DNA of 64,000 nt from Halococcoides cellulosivorans (GTDB lineage Archaea > Halobacteriota > Halobacteria > Halobacteriales > Haloarculaceae), in NCBI RefSeq assembly GCF_003058365.1, contig NZ_CP028858.1, forward strand, positions 620,001 through 684,000. Reading direction: 5' to 3'. A program made the position numbers and the translations under genes. Positions 14,667 to 22,676 of the stretch are shown here, piece after piece (position 1 is the stretch's first letter; the number at the start of each line of letters is the position of its first letter). The notes beneath the pieces were generated by a model that saw nothing but the letters and a program-made list of their open reading frames with translations, made no database searches and was not told where the DNA came from.

Positions 14667-16438
14667 TCGAACTCCTCCCGCCCGCGGTGGTCGTGCTCGC
14701 GGCCGCGCTCGTCGTCCCCTGGCTTCCGCGTCGGTCGGCTCACGCCGTCGGCGTGATCGCTGCGCTCGCGGTGACGCTCTGGGCCTGGGTCGTCCCGACG
14801 GGCGTCCACCTCGAAACGACGTTTTTGGGCTTCGAGGCCGTGTTCGTCTACGTCGATGCGGTCTCGCGGCTGATGGGACTGATCTTCGGGTTCATCGCCG
14901 CCGTCGCCGTCATCTACTCGTCTGCCACCGACGCCGGATCGCGCCAGACCGGGTTCGCGCTGGCGTACGTCGGCACCAGCCTCGGCGCGGTGTTCGCGGG
15001 CGACTGGCTCACGATGCTCTTCTTCTGGGAGTTGATGGCGATCACGAGCACGCTGCTCGTCTGGGACGACGGCGGGCGGGCGGTCCGGGCGGGATTCCGG
15101 TACGCCCTGCTCCACGGCCTCGGCGGCAGTCTGTTCATGGCTGCGATCGTCGCCCACTACGTCGAGGCTGGCACGTTCCTGTTCGGGGCAACCGGCGGGC
15201 CCATCGCTGGCATCACGCCGGGCTTGCCCGCGGCGCTCGCGGCGCTGGGCATCGGCGTCAACGTCGGCTTTATCGGCCTGCACGCCTGGCTGCCCGACAC
15301 CTACCCGCGCCCGCACGTCGCGGCGAGCGTGTTCCTCTGTGTGTTCACCACGAAGACCGGCGTCTACGGCATGCTCCGGGCGTTCCCCGAGGGCCAGGTC
15401 TGGATCGCGTACATGGGCGGGGTGATGGCCGTCTTCGGCGCGAGCATGGCGCTGTTGCAAAACGACATGCGCCGCCTGCTCAGCTATCACATCCAGTCCC
15501 AGGTGGGCTACATGGTCGCCGGCGTCGGCATCGGGACCGCGCTCGCCCAGGCCGGCGCGATGGCCCACGTGTTCAATAACATCCTCTACAAGGGCCTCCT
15601 GTTCATGACTGCGGGTGTAATCGTCTATCACACCGGGCGCGAGCACCTCAAGAAACTCGGTGGCCTCGCTCGCGAGATGCCCGTGACGGCCGTCGCGTTC
15701 GCGATCGCCGCGCTCTCGATCGCGGGCTTTCCGGGCTTCAACGGCTTCGTCAGCAAGGGCATCGTCATCGCAGGCAGTCACTACGACTTTTCGGGGGTCG
15801 CCGCCATCGAGGCGCTCGCCGTCGGCGACCGCACGACCCTGGAGTGGCTCTTGCTGATCGGTGGCGTCGGAACCTTCCTCTCCTTCATCAAGTTCGGTTA
15901 CTACGCCTTCCTCCACGGCGAGTACGACGGGTCGGTCACGCCAGCGACGCCCCTCCAGCGCGTCGCGATGATCGCGGTCGCCGCGCTGTGTGTGTTCTTC
16001 GGCGTCGTCGACGGCGCGCTGTTCACGCTGCTGCCCGTCGACGTGACGAGCGACGCGGTCTCGCACGTCTACGAGACCTACACGACGAGCCACATCGTCG
16101 AGGGCCTCGCGCTCGCGGCGATCGGTCTCGTGGGCTTTATCGTCCTCAAACGCCCGCTCGAACGGATCGGTGGGCAGGTCCCCGACGTGGATCGACTGTA
16201 CAATCCCGCGCTGTTCTACGGGACGCGCGCGGTCGTCGTCGGCGTGACCGAACTGTACGCCGCGGTCGATCGGGCGGTCGTCACGGGCGGACGGGTCGGC
16301 ACGCGCCTCGTCGTCCGGCCCGACGCCGTCATCGCCGACCGAACGAATCGCGAGATCGACCTCGAAGCGGGGATCGGTGCGAGCGTCGCGCTCGTCACGG
16401 TCGTGCTCGCGGGCGTCCTCCTCGCGCTGTTCTTATAA
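14663..16438 (+). CDS. MrpD/MbhH-like subunit (third antiporter-type subunit)
   Basis: 591-residue antiporter-type subunit. Key blocks are MLFFWELMAITSTLLVW (Glu near residue 115), IGLHAWLPDTYPRPHVAASV (about 205-225) with TTKTGVYG, and RRLLSYHIQSQVGYMVAG plus HVFNNILYKGLLFM. The C-terminal 100 residues form a lateral extension with a final helix, as in MbhH/NuoL-like proteins. I chose the GTG at 14663 because it gives the same 4-base GTGA overlap and MIEL-like start seen at neighbouring genes; an ATG at 14657 is the alternative. It ends the operon and overlaps convergent coaBC by 6 bases. Confidence 0.86.
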   Translation: MIELLPPAVVVLAAALVVPWLPRRSAHAVGVIAALAVTLWAWVVPTGVHLETTFLGFEAVFVYVDAVSRLMGLIFGFIAAVAVIYSSATDAGSRQTGFALAYVGTSLGAVFAGDWLTMLFFWELMAITSTLLVWDDGGRAVRAGFRYALLHGLGGSLFMAAIVAHYVEAGTFLFGATGGPIAGITPGLPAALAALGIGVNVGFIGLHAWLPDTYPRPHVAASVFLCVFTTKTGVYGMLRAFPEGQVWIAYMGGVMAVFGASMALLQNDMRRLLSYHIQSQVGYMVAGVGIGTALAQAGAMAHVFNNILYKGLLFMTAGVIVYHTGREHLKKLGGLAREMPVTAVAFAIAALSIAGFPGFNGFVSKGIVIAGSHYDFSGVAAIEALAVGDRTTLEWLLLIGGVGTFLSFIKFGYYAFLHGEYDGSVTPATPLQRVAMIAVAALCVFFGVVDGALFTLLPVDVTSDAVSHVYETYTTSHIVEGLALAAIGLVGFIVLKRPLERIGGQVPDVDRLYNPALFYGTRAVVVGVTELYAAVDRAVVTGGRVGTRLVVRPDAVIADRTNREIDLEAGIGASVALVTVVLAGVLLALFL

Positions 16439-17587
16439 CTCCTCGACCAGGCGCTCGGCAATCGCCCTCCCCAGCACGGCTTTCGACCCCACAATCGAGA
16501 CCGCGTCGTCGCGATCGACCAGGAGTGCGTCGGTCGTCGCACCGCCCGCGGCGTCGGCGGCGTTCGCGACGACGAACGCGCATCCGACGCGGTCGATCTG
16601 GTCGCGCGCGGCCGCGATCAGGGCGGCCTCGTCGGCCGAGTCTTCGAGTTTGAACCCGACGATCGGCAGGCCTGGGTTGGCCTCGCGAACGCCGTCGAGC
16701 ACCTTCGGCGTCGGTTCGAGATCGAGCGTGAGATCGCTTTGCCCCGACGGGATCTTGCCGTCGTGGGTCGCGACGGTGTAATCTGCGATCGCCGCCGCGG
16801 AGACGAACGCGTCGGCGTCCGCGCACGCCTCCAGGGCGGCGTCGTGCATCTCCGCCGCACTCTCGACGGTGACTGACTCGACCAGGGGAACGTCGGGCCC
16901 GTCGTGGAGCAGGGTCACGTTCGCCCCGCGGACGGCACAGGCGCGGGCGACTTCGCGGCCGGTCCGACCGCTCGACCGGTTCGAGAGCGTCCGGATCTGA
17001 TCGATCGACTCGATGGTCGCGCCCGACGTGACGACGATCCGCTGGCCCGCGAGCGGTCGGTCGCCAGCGGCCCGGGCGGTCGCGGCGACGATCGCGTCTT
17101 CGGTCGCGATCTTGGCCTTTTCTTCCTCGAATCTGGGCTGGACGAGATCGACACCCCACGCGTCGAGCGTGTCCAGGGCGGCCTCGACGCCCGGGTGGTC
17201 GTACATCGGGCGGTGCATCGCGGGCGCGATCACGACCGGGGTGCCCGCGCCGAGTGCGGTCGTCGCGACGGTCGTGACCGGCGTGTCGTCGATCGCAGCG
17301 GCGATCTTTCCGACCGTGTTCGCCGTCGCGGGCGCGATCACGAAGACGTCGCCCCAGGGATCCTCACCGAAGAAGTGGACGTGTTCGACCGCGCCACCGA
17401 TCTCCGTGACGGTCTCCTGGCCCGTCGCGAAATCGAGCGCCCACGGGTGGACGATGTCGGTCGCCGCCGGCGTGGTGACCGCCCGGACCGCGGCCCCGCG
17501 ACGGCGCAACTCGTGAGCGAGTTCGACGGTTGTGACCGCCGCGATCGATCCCGTGACGCCGAGGACGACGTTGACCCCGTCGAGCAT
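16433..17587 (-). CDS. coaBC: Bifunctional phosphopantothenoylcysteine decarboxylase / phosphopantothenate-cysteine ligase
   Basis: 384-residue coenzyme A biosynthesis enzyme. The N-terminal flavoprotein half (CoaC) begins VVLGVTGSIAAVTTVELAHELRR and includes APAMHRPMYDHP (about 131-142), related to the conserved PAMN loop but with His in place of Asn. The C-terminal half (CoaB) starts near 185 with VVTSGATIESIDQIRTLSNRSSGRTG, the ligase dinucleotide-binding start, and includes VSAAAIADYT. The catalytic Asn substitution in the decarboxylase loop is worth noting but I cannot judge its effect. ATG at 17587 was chosen because the family begins with this beta strand; the upstream extension is Arg/Pro-rich. 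Confidence 0.88.
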   Translation of the reverse strand: MLDGVNVVLGVTGSIAAVTTVELAHELRRRGAAVRAVTTPAATDIVHPWALDFATGQETVTEIGGAVEHVHFFGEDPWGDVFVIAPATANTVGKIAAAIDDTPVTTVATTALGAGTPVVIAPAMHRPMYDHPGVEAALDTLDAWGVDLVQPRFEEEKAKIATEDAIVAATARAAGDRPLAGQRIVVTSGATIESIDQIRTLSNRSSGRTGREVARACAVRGANVTLLHDGPDVPLVESVTVESAAEMHDAALEACADADAFVSAAAIADYTVATHDGKIPSGQSDLTLDLEPTPKVLDGVREANPGLPIVGFKLEDSADEAALIAAARDQIDRVGCAFVVANAADAAGGATTDALLVDRDDAVSIVGSKAVLGRAIAERLVEEL

Positions 17588-17685
17588 TGCCCGGCCTTCG
17601 ACCCCGGGCACAAAAAACCACGCGTCGACCGGACGATCGCTGGGGGCACGGTCGATCGCCGGCAACCGGATTCGATTGGGACAGG

Positions 17686-17708
17686 GTTAAACATTAGACG
17701 TCTCTAAT
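17686..17708 (+). promoter_or_regulatory. Promoter and inverted-repeat operator of the DtxR-type operon
   Basis: A TATA-like TTAAACAT begins about 30 bases before the ATG. Overlapping its downstream side is ATTAGA-CGTC-TCTAAT (17693-17708), a 6+6 inverted repeat that also contains the palindrome AGACGTCT. It fills the gap between TATA box and start, the classic site for a repressor, and the adjacent gene is itself a DtxR-family regulator, so autoregulation is likely. Confidence 0.6.
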
Positions 17709-17715
17709 CCCGCCA

Positions 17716-18396
17716 ATGCCCAGCGAGACGATCGAAGACTACCTCAAGGCGATCTATCACCTCCAGCGGACCGAGGGGCCACCGGTCTCGACGTCGGCAG
17801 TCGCGGATCGACTGGACGTGACGCCGCCGACGGCGACGAGCATGCTGAAGAAACTCGCCGCGGAGGGGCTGCTCGACCGCGAGGAGTTCGCGGGCGTCGA
17901 GGTGACCGACGCGGGCGAGGCGATCGCCCTCGAAGTGATCCGCCATCACCGCCTCATCGAGCGATTCCTCGCGGACGAACTCGATTACGACTGGACCGCC
18001 GTCCACGACGAGGCCGACGCGCTCGAACACCACATCAGCGAACAGTTCGAGGACCGCCTGGCCGAGGCGCTGGGCGACCCCGCTCACGACCCCCACGGCG
18101 ATCCGATCCCGACCGCCGAGTTGGACCCCATCGGCCCGGAGCGATCGCGCCCCCTGGTCGGTGTCGACCCCGGGACGCACGCCCAGATCGCCCGTGTCGC
18201 AGACCGTGACGCGGACCAACTCGAATACCTGGCCGAGCGCGGGATCGAGCCCGGCTGTCTGATCACGGTTCTGGCGCATACCCCGATCGACACCGTCGCC
18301 ATCGACGGGCCGGCGGGACGGGTCGAGATTCCAGTGGGGATCGCGGAGTCGATCCGCGTCCACGCCGAGGCCGACCCGGAGGCCGTCCACGGATGA
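17716..18396 (+). CDS. DtxR/MntR-family metal-dependent transcriptional regulator
   Basis: 226-residue regulator. Residues 1-60 are a winged helix (ETIEDYLKAIYHLQRTEG then VADRLDVTPPTATSMLKKL, the recognition helix). Residues 65-135 form the metal-binding dimerisation domain with EVIRHHRLIERFLADEL and a HH/E-rich set of ligands, including the conserved H-E-A-D-x-L-E-H block (HDEADALEHHISE). A FeoA/SH3-like C-terminal domain follows from about 155. The transcript appears leaderless. The stop overlaps the exporter gene by 4 bases, implying that the regulator controls manganese (or iron) export. Confidence 0.88.
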   Translation: MPSETIEDYLKAIYHLQRTEGPPVSTSAVADRLDVTPPTATSMLKKLAAEGLLDREEFAGVEVTDAGEAIALEVIRHHRLIERFLADELDYDWTAVHDEADALEHHISEQFEDRLAEALGDPAHDPHGDPIPTAELDPIGPERSRPLVGVDPGTHAQIARVADRDADQLEYLAERGIEPGCLITVLAHTPIDTVAIDGPAGRVEIPVGIAESIRVHAEADPEAVHG

Positions 18397-19136
18397 GCGA
18401 GTGGTTCACGATCCTCGTGACGGCCTGGGGCCTGCAACTCGCGGTCTTGCCCGGCGAGAAAGTCCAGTTCATCATCGCCGCGCTCTCGACGCGCTATTCG
18501 CCATGGATCGTCGTCGGCGCTGCCGCCGCGGCGTTCGGGGGCTGGACGGCCATCGAACTGCTGGTCGGTGAGGCGCTGGTGACCGTCCTCCCCGAAGTCG
18601 TCCTCGACACCATCACCGCCGGCCTCTTTCTCCTCTTTGGCGCAATGCTCTGGCACTCGGCCCCCGCGAAAGGCAGTGCGGGACGCTCCGTCGAGACCGC
18701 CGAGACCGACGCGGAGACGGCGGCCGACGAGACCGACGGGGGCGTCCTCGAACTCGACGAGCGACTGAACGTCTCGATTCTGGGCTGGACGGTCCCCGAT
18801 CGATTCGGGGCCTTCCTCCCGATCTTCGCGCTGATGGCCGTCGGTGAGTTCGGCGACAAGACCCAGTTGGTGACGATCGGGCTGGCGGCCCAGTACGGGG
18901 CGCACCCGGCGATCTGGGCGGGCGAGATGTTCGCGATCATCCCGGTGAGTATCGCGAACGCGCTGTTTTTCCACCGCTTCGCCCACCTCGTCGACATGCG
19001 AAAAGCCCACGCGGTGGCGGCGGCCATCTTCGTGTTCTTCGGGCTGGACACGATCCTCGCGATCACTGTCGGGGTATCGGTCTGGGAGCAGTTCGTCACG
19101 CTGGGCGGGACCGCCGTCTCGGAGGTGCTCGGATGA
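18393..19136 (+). CDS. UPF0016/TMEM165-type divalent cation (manganese) exporter
   Basis: 247-residue membrane protein with two related halves of three helices. The signature E-x-G-D-K-T appears as VGEFGDKTQLVTIGLA in the second half (about residue 150). The first half has the degenerate LPGEKVQFIIAALS (about 19-32), lacking the Asp of the canonical motif. Relatives such as yeast Gdt1 and bacterial MneA move Mn2+ or Ca2+. An acidic linker of about 40 residues (ETAETDAETAADETD) separates the halves. Coupled by 4-base overlaps to the DtxR-type regulator upstream and a small acidic protein downstream. Confidence 0.82.
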   Translation: MSEWFTILVTAWGLQLAVLPGEKVQFIIAALSTRYSPWIVVGAAAAAFGGWTAIELLVGEALVTVLPEVVLDTITAGLFLLFGAMLWHSAPAKGSAGRSVETAETDAETAADETDGGVLELDERLNVSILGWTVPDRFGAFLPIFALMAVGEFGDKTQLVTIGLAAQYGAHPAIWAGEMFAIIPVSIANALFFHRFAHLVDMRKAHAVAAAIFVFFGLDTILAITVGVSVWEQFVTLGGTAVSEVLG

Positions 19137-19342
19137 CCGACGGCGCGTCCAGCGTCGACCCCTCCGACCTGGACGTCCGAACCGTCACTGCCGACCAGGA
19201 CGGCCGCGTCGACATCGGCAGCGAGTACGCGGGACGGACGGTCACCGTCGCGGTGCTCGATCCCGCGGCGGCCGTCGAGGACGGGGCCGACGACGCTCCC
19301 GACTCGATCGAGTCGGCCTGGAGTCAAGCCTGCGAGGAGTGA
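19133..19342 (+). CDS. Small acidic protein, third gene of the metal operon
   Basis: 69-residue protein, strongly acidic, whose middle reads TADQDGRVDIGSEYAGRTVTVAVLD, a compact beta-hairpin pattern reminiscent of AbrB-like or FeoA-like small domains but too short to assign. It begins on the ATG overlapping the exporter stop by 4 bases, so it is very probably expressed with the regulator and exporter. No function assigned. Confidence 0.6.
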   Translation: MTDGASSVDPSDLDVRTVTADQDGRVDIGSEYAGRTVTVAVLDPAAAVEDGADDAPDSIESAWSQACEE

Positions 19343-19367
19343 GGCGAGTGGGCCGGAGCGACCCGGG

Positions 19368-20591
19368 TCAGGACCGGATGGCCTCGACCGGGTCCGCTGT
19401 CGCCGCTCGCCAGGCGGGGTAGAGTCCGCTGATCACGCTCGCGACCGTCCCGAACGCAAACGCCGCGACGAGAAAGCGCACGTTGCGCCACTGGAAGACG
19501 AGCGTCGGGTCCTCGAAGAGGACCTGATACAAAATCGCGCCCAGCGCGGTCGCGATCACGACGCCCGCCGCGCCACCGAGCACGCCGAGCAGCGTCGCTT
19601 CGGTCAGGATCATGCGCAACACCTCGAAGCGGGTGACGCCGACCGCCCGGAGGATGCCGATCTCGCCGCGGCGCTCGATCGTGCTCATCAGGAGGACGTT
19701 CAGGATGCTCACGCTCGCGACGAACAGCGAGATCGACCCGATCCCCATCAAGATGACGTTGATGACGTTGAAGAAGTTCCCCGTCCGCTGGCCCAGATCG
19801 CTCTGGGACTGGATCCGAAGCATCTCGCGATCGGCATTGAACGTCGCGTTGACCTGACCGGCGAGCGCCTGGGCCGCGTCGCCGTCTTCGGCGACGATCA
19901 CCACCTCGTCGTACCCCCGCCGATCGATCGGCCCCGAGAGGACGACCTCGCTGTGTCGCGTGCCGAACCCGTCGCTGGTGGTCAGCGCGTGGACGCGCAC
20001 GGAGCGATCGCCAACGGTCACCAGATCGCCCACCTCGACGCCCAGATCGGCCGCGAGACGCTCGTGGAGGAGCGCGCCCGAATGGAACGGCTCCGGGATC
20101 GACCCCTGGCTGACGTTGTACAGCACGTCGGGCCGGTCGACGACCTCGACGGACACGTCGCGGCGCTCGGTGCGCGTCGACAGTGCCATCCGATCACCTT
20201 TGATCGGGACGACCGTCGCGTTCGAGGCGACGAGGGCGATGCGTTCGATCTGGGCGGGCCCCAGACGGCGGTCGACCGGTGGCCCACCACCGCCGACCCG
20301 GACCGGCCGACCGGCGCGGTCCTCCATCACGCGCTCTGGGGGCCGTCGACCGTCGGTGGGCCGCCGCGTGTCGCGCTCGACGAACTCCGGGCCGGGCGTG
20401 ATCTCGACGCGATCGGCCAGCCCCTGGAACTGCTGGGTCGCACCGTACTGCAGGGCCGTCCCCGCGATGCCCAGGCCCGCGATGGCGACGACGCCGATGA
20501 GGATGCCCAGCGCCGCGAGCACCGTCCGGACACGATTCCGCCAGAGGTTGCCCCACGCCATCCGGACGCTCGGGAGTCGGCCGCCGATCAT
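19368..20591 (-). CDS. MacB/FtsX-family ABC transporter permease
   Basis: 407-residue permease. The N-terminal helix follows SVRMAWGNLWRNRVRTVLAAL, the typical MacB entry. A large extracytoplasmic domain spans about 50-270, and three helices close the protein, with IERRGEIGILRAVGVTRFEV (FtsX signature) at about 310-330 and the ending YPAWRAATADPVEAIRS characteristic of the family. Start chosen at the ATG that overlaps the ATPase stop by 4 bases. With the ATPase and secreted partner it should export a lipoprotein or peptide, or act mechanically across the membrane. Confidence 0.9.
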   Translation of the reverse strand: MIGGRLPSVRMAWGNLWRNRVRTVLAALGILIGVVAIAGLGIAGTALQYGATQQFQGLADRVEITPGPEFVERDTRRPTDGRRPPERVMEDRAGRPVRVGGGGPPVDRRLGPAQIERIALVASNATVVPIKGDRMALSTRTERRDVSVEVVDRPDVLYNVSQGSIPEPFHSGALLHERLAADLGVEVGDLVTVGDRSVRVHALTTSDGFGTRHSEVVLSGPIDRRGYDEVVIVAEDGDAAQALAGQVNATFNADREMLRIQSQSDLGQRTGNFFNVINVILMGIGSISLFVASVSILNVLLMSTIERRGEIGILRAVGVTRFEVLRMILTEATLLGVLGGAAGVVIATALGAILYQVLFEDPTLVFQWRNVRFLVAAFAFGTVASVISGLYPAWRAATADPVEAIRS

Positions 20592-21250
20592 ACGTGCCCT
20601 CCGTCGAGCAGTTCGACCGTGCGATCGGCGTACTCGGTGACGATCTCGTCGTGAGTGACGACGACGGTCGCGACGTCCTCCTCGGCCTGGAGCCGATCCA
20701 ACTCGTCGAGGATCGTCCGACTGGTATCCTGATCCAGATTGCCCGTCGGCTCGTCGGCCAAGAGGAGATCGGGGTCGTTGACGAGTGCGCGAGCGATCGC
20801 GACGCGCTGTTTTTGCCCACCCGAGAGCTCCGAGGGGCGATGGTCCAGCCGATCGCCCAACCCCACGCGATCGAGCAGTTCGCGCGCCCGCTGTTCGCGA
20901 TCGGTCGAGCGGTCCCACATCGTGGGCACGACGACGTTGTCGACGGCGTCGAACATCGGCAGGAGGTGGTGATCCTGGAAGACGAAGCCCAGGCGATCCC
21001 GGCGCACGGCGGTCCGCTCGCCGGTGCCCGCGTCGGTCAGATCGCGATCGTCGAGGTGGATCGTCCCCTCGGTCGGCGTATCGAGCAGGCCGACGAGATT
21101 GAGCAGCGTGGACTTGCCCGACCCCGAGGGGCCGATCACCGCGACCGTCTCGCCGGTCGACACGCTCAACGAGACGTTCGAGAGTGCCTCGACGGCGGTC
21201 TCACCCGCTCCGTACCGTCGGGTGACGGTGTCGACCTCCAGGAGACTCAT
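20588..21250 (-). CDS. ABC transporter ATP-binding protein (MacB/LolD type)
   Basis: 220-residue ATPase with Walker [14 protein letters not shown] (about 40-52), Q-loop [10 protein letters not shown], signature [15 protein letters not shown] and Walker [13 protein letters not shown] followed by the switch VTHD. The GNLD ending of Walker B is typical of the LolD/MacB/FtsE branch. ATG at 21250 overlaps the stop of the upstream secreted-protein gene by 4 bases, preferred over an in-frame start 4 codons earlier. Confidence 0.93.
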   Translation of the reverse strand: MSLLEVDTVTRRYGAGETAVEALSNVSLSVSTGETVAVIGPSGSGKSTLLNLVGLLDTPTEGTIHLDDRDLTDAGTGERTAVRRDRLGFVFQDHHLLPMFDAVDNVVVPTMWDRSTDREQRARELLDRVGLGDRLDHRPSELSGGQKQRVAIARALVNDPDLLLADEPTGNLDQDTSRTILDELDRLQAEEDVATVVVTHDEIVTEYADRTVELLDGGHV

Positions 21251-22500
21251 CGTCGCGACCAAACGAGATAGCCGCCCCCGCCGACGGCGAGCAGGCCGAT
21301 CAGCGGGACGGCGATCGAGAGGATCGCGCCCAGGGGCAACCCGCCGCGCTGGGGTCGCTCGACGCGGTCCGGACCGGAGACGCGATCGGACCCATCGACG
21401 CCGGCCCCGCGGTTCGGCACCCCTCGCTCACCTCCATCGACCGGCGGGCCGCCCCCACCGCTCACGTCGACGGTGAACGTCGTCTCCCGACGCTGGCCGT
21501 CGGTAATGTACTCCGCGACGACCGGCACCTCGCTCGGTGGCTCACCCTCGACGCTGCCGACGAGTTCGAACGTCTCGAACGTGCTCGCGTTGATCGTCCC
21601 GACGAAGTACTCACCGGAGCCCTCGCGTGGGGTGACCTGCTCGGTGTCCTCGATCGACAGCAGCACCGACCGGACCGACTCGCCACCGACGTTGGCGGCG
21701 TTGCCCTCGATCGTGACGAGGTTCCCCGAGGAGGTCCGGAGTTCGGTGAGTTCGATGGCACCGGCCAGCCCCGTCGCGTCGCTCTGATTGCCGGCCTCGA
21801 CGGTGATCGTCCGGGTAGTCGTCCGATAGACGCCATCGACCCGATAGCTCAGGTCGGCCGTCAACTCGTAGCTCCCGGGGTCCGGAAAGCTGGCTTCGAA
21901 GGTGAACGTCTCGTCGGTCCGGGCCGGAATCGACGCGGTGACGCGTCGCGGGCTGTCGATGTCGGCGTCACCCGAGAGACCGAGTTCGACGGTCGAAATC
22001 GCGGTGTCGGCCCCGTTCGCGACGCCGACCTCGACGGTCGTCGTCGATCCGGCGACCGGATCGGGATCTGGCATCGAGAGCAACACGTCGCCCGTCTCGC
22101 GGACGTCGAGGACGGTCGTCGACGTCGTGGAGTGGATCTCCCCGTCGAGTTTCCCGACGGCTTTCATCCGAAGACGCATCGATCCGGGGTCGTCGGGCGT
22201 GACCGTCAGCGTCACCGGCACCGTCTCGCCGGGCGCGACCGACCCCGGATCGCGGACGCGGTCGAGGTCCGTCCCCTCGGCGCCGCGAACGTAGACGTCG
22301 GTCAGATCGAGCGACCCACTCGCGTTCGCCGGCACGGCCACGTCGACGGTCAGCGTGACGGTCTCGCCGGCGATGGGGGCCTCGGGCGCGGGGCTCACGT
22401 CGGTGATGTCGATCGGATCCGCGGTCGCGGCCCCCGTCGGGACGGCGAGCAGCGATCCGATCACCGCGACGGCGACCAGCGCGGCCAGGCCTCGCCTCAC
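21247..22500 (-). CDS. Secreted, C-terminally anchored CARDB-like protein of the ABC operon
   Basis: 417-residue surface protein. A signal peptide (RRGLAALVAVAVIGSLLAVP) is followed by several beta-sandwich repeats of CARDB/NPCBM-associated type, each with an ETVTLTVDVAVPAN-like strand pattern, then a Gly/Pro-rich linker and a C-terminal helix (LGAILSIAVPLIGLLAVGG) ending in Arg-Arg. The GTG at 22500 follows GGAGG by 8 bases and gives a clean signal peptide; a GTG at 22557 is the alternative, and a TATA-like AGTATATTA near 22603 is compatible with either. First gene of the three-gene ABC operon, so it probably acts as the extracellular partner of the MacB-like permease. Confidence 0.78.
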   Translation of the reverse strand: MRRGLAALVAVAVIGSLLAVPTGAATADPIDITDVSPAPEAPIAGETVTLTVDVAVPANASGSLDLTDVYVRGAEGTDLDRVRDPGSVAPGETVPVTLTVTPDDPGSMRLRMKAVGKLDGEIHSTTSTTVLDVRETGDVLLSMPDPDPVAGSTTTVEVGVANGADTAISTVELGLSGDADIDSPRRVTASIPARTDETFTFEASFPDPGSYELTADLSYRVDGVYRTTTRTITVEAGNQSDATGLAGAIELTELRTSSGNLVTIEGNAANVGGESVRSVLLSIEDTEQVTPREGSGEYFVGTINASTFETFELVGSVEGEPPSEVPVVAEYITDGQRRETTFTVDVSGGGGPPVDGGERGVPNRGAGVDGSDRVSGPDRVERPQRGGLPLGAILSIAVPLIGLLAVGGGGYLVWSRR

Positions 22501-22676
22501 GCGTGATCCCTCCGGGGTATCCAATCGGTTCCGGGCCCGTGCGATTCCACTCCCCACCGATCGAGACGAACGCGCATCAGTCGAATCGTATCGGTCGCTC
22601 GTAATATACTTCGTGGTCGTTCAATCGGGCGTTTGATCGACCCGAGGAGGCGACGATCGGGCCGCGACGGCCGCGC

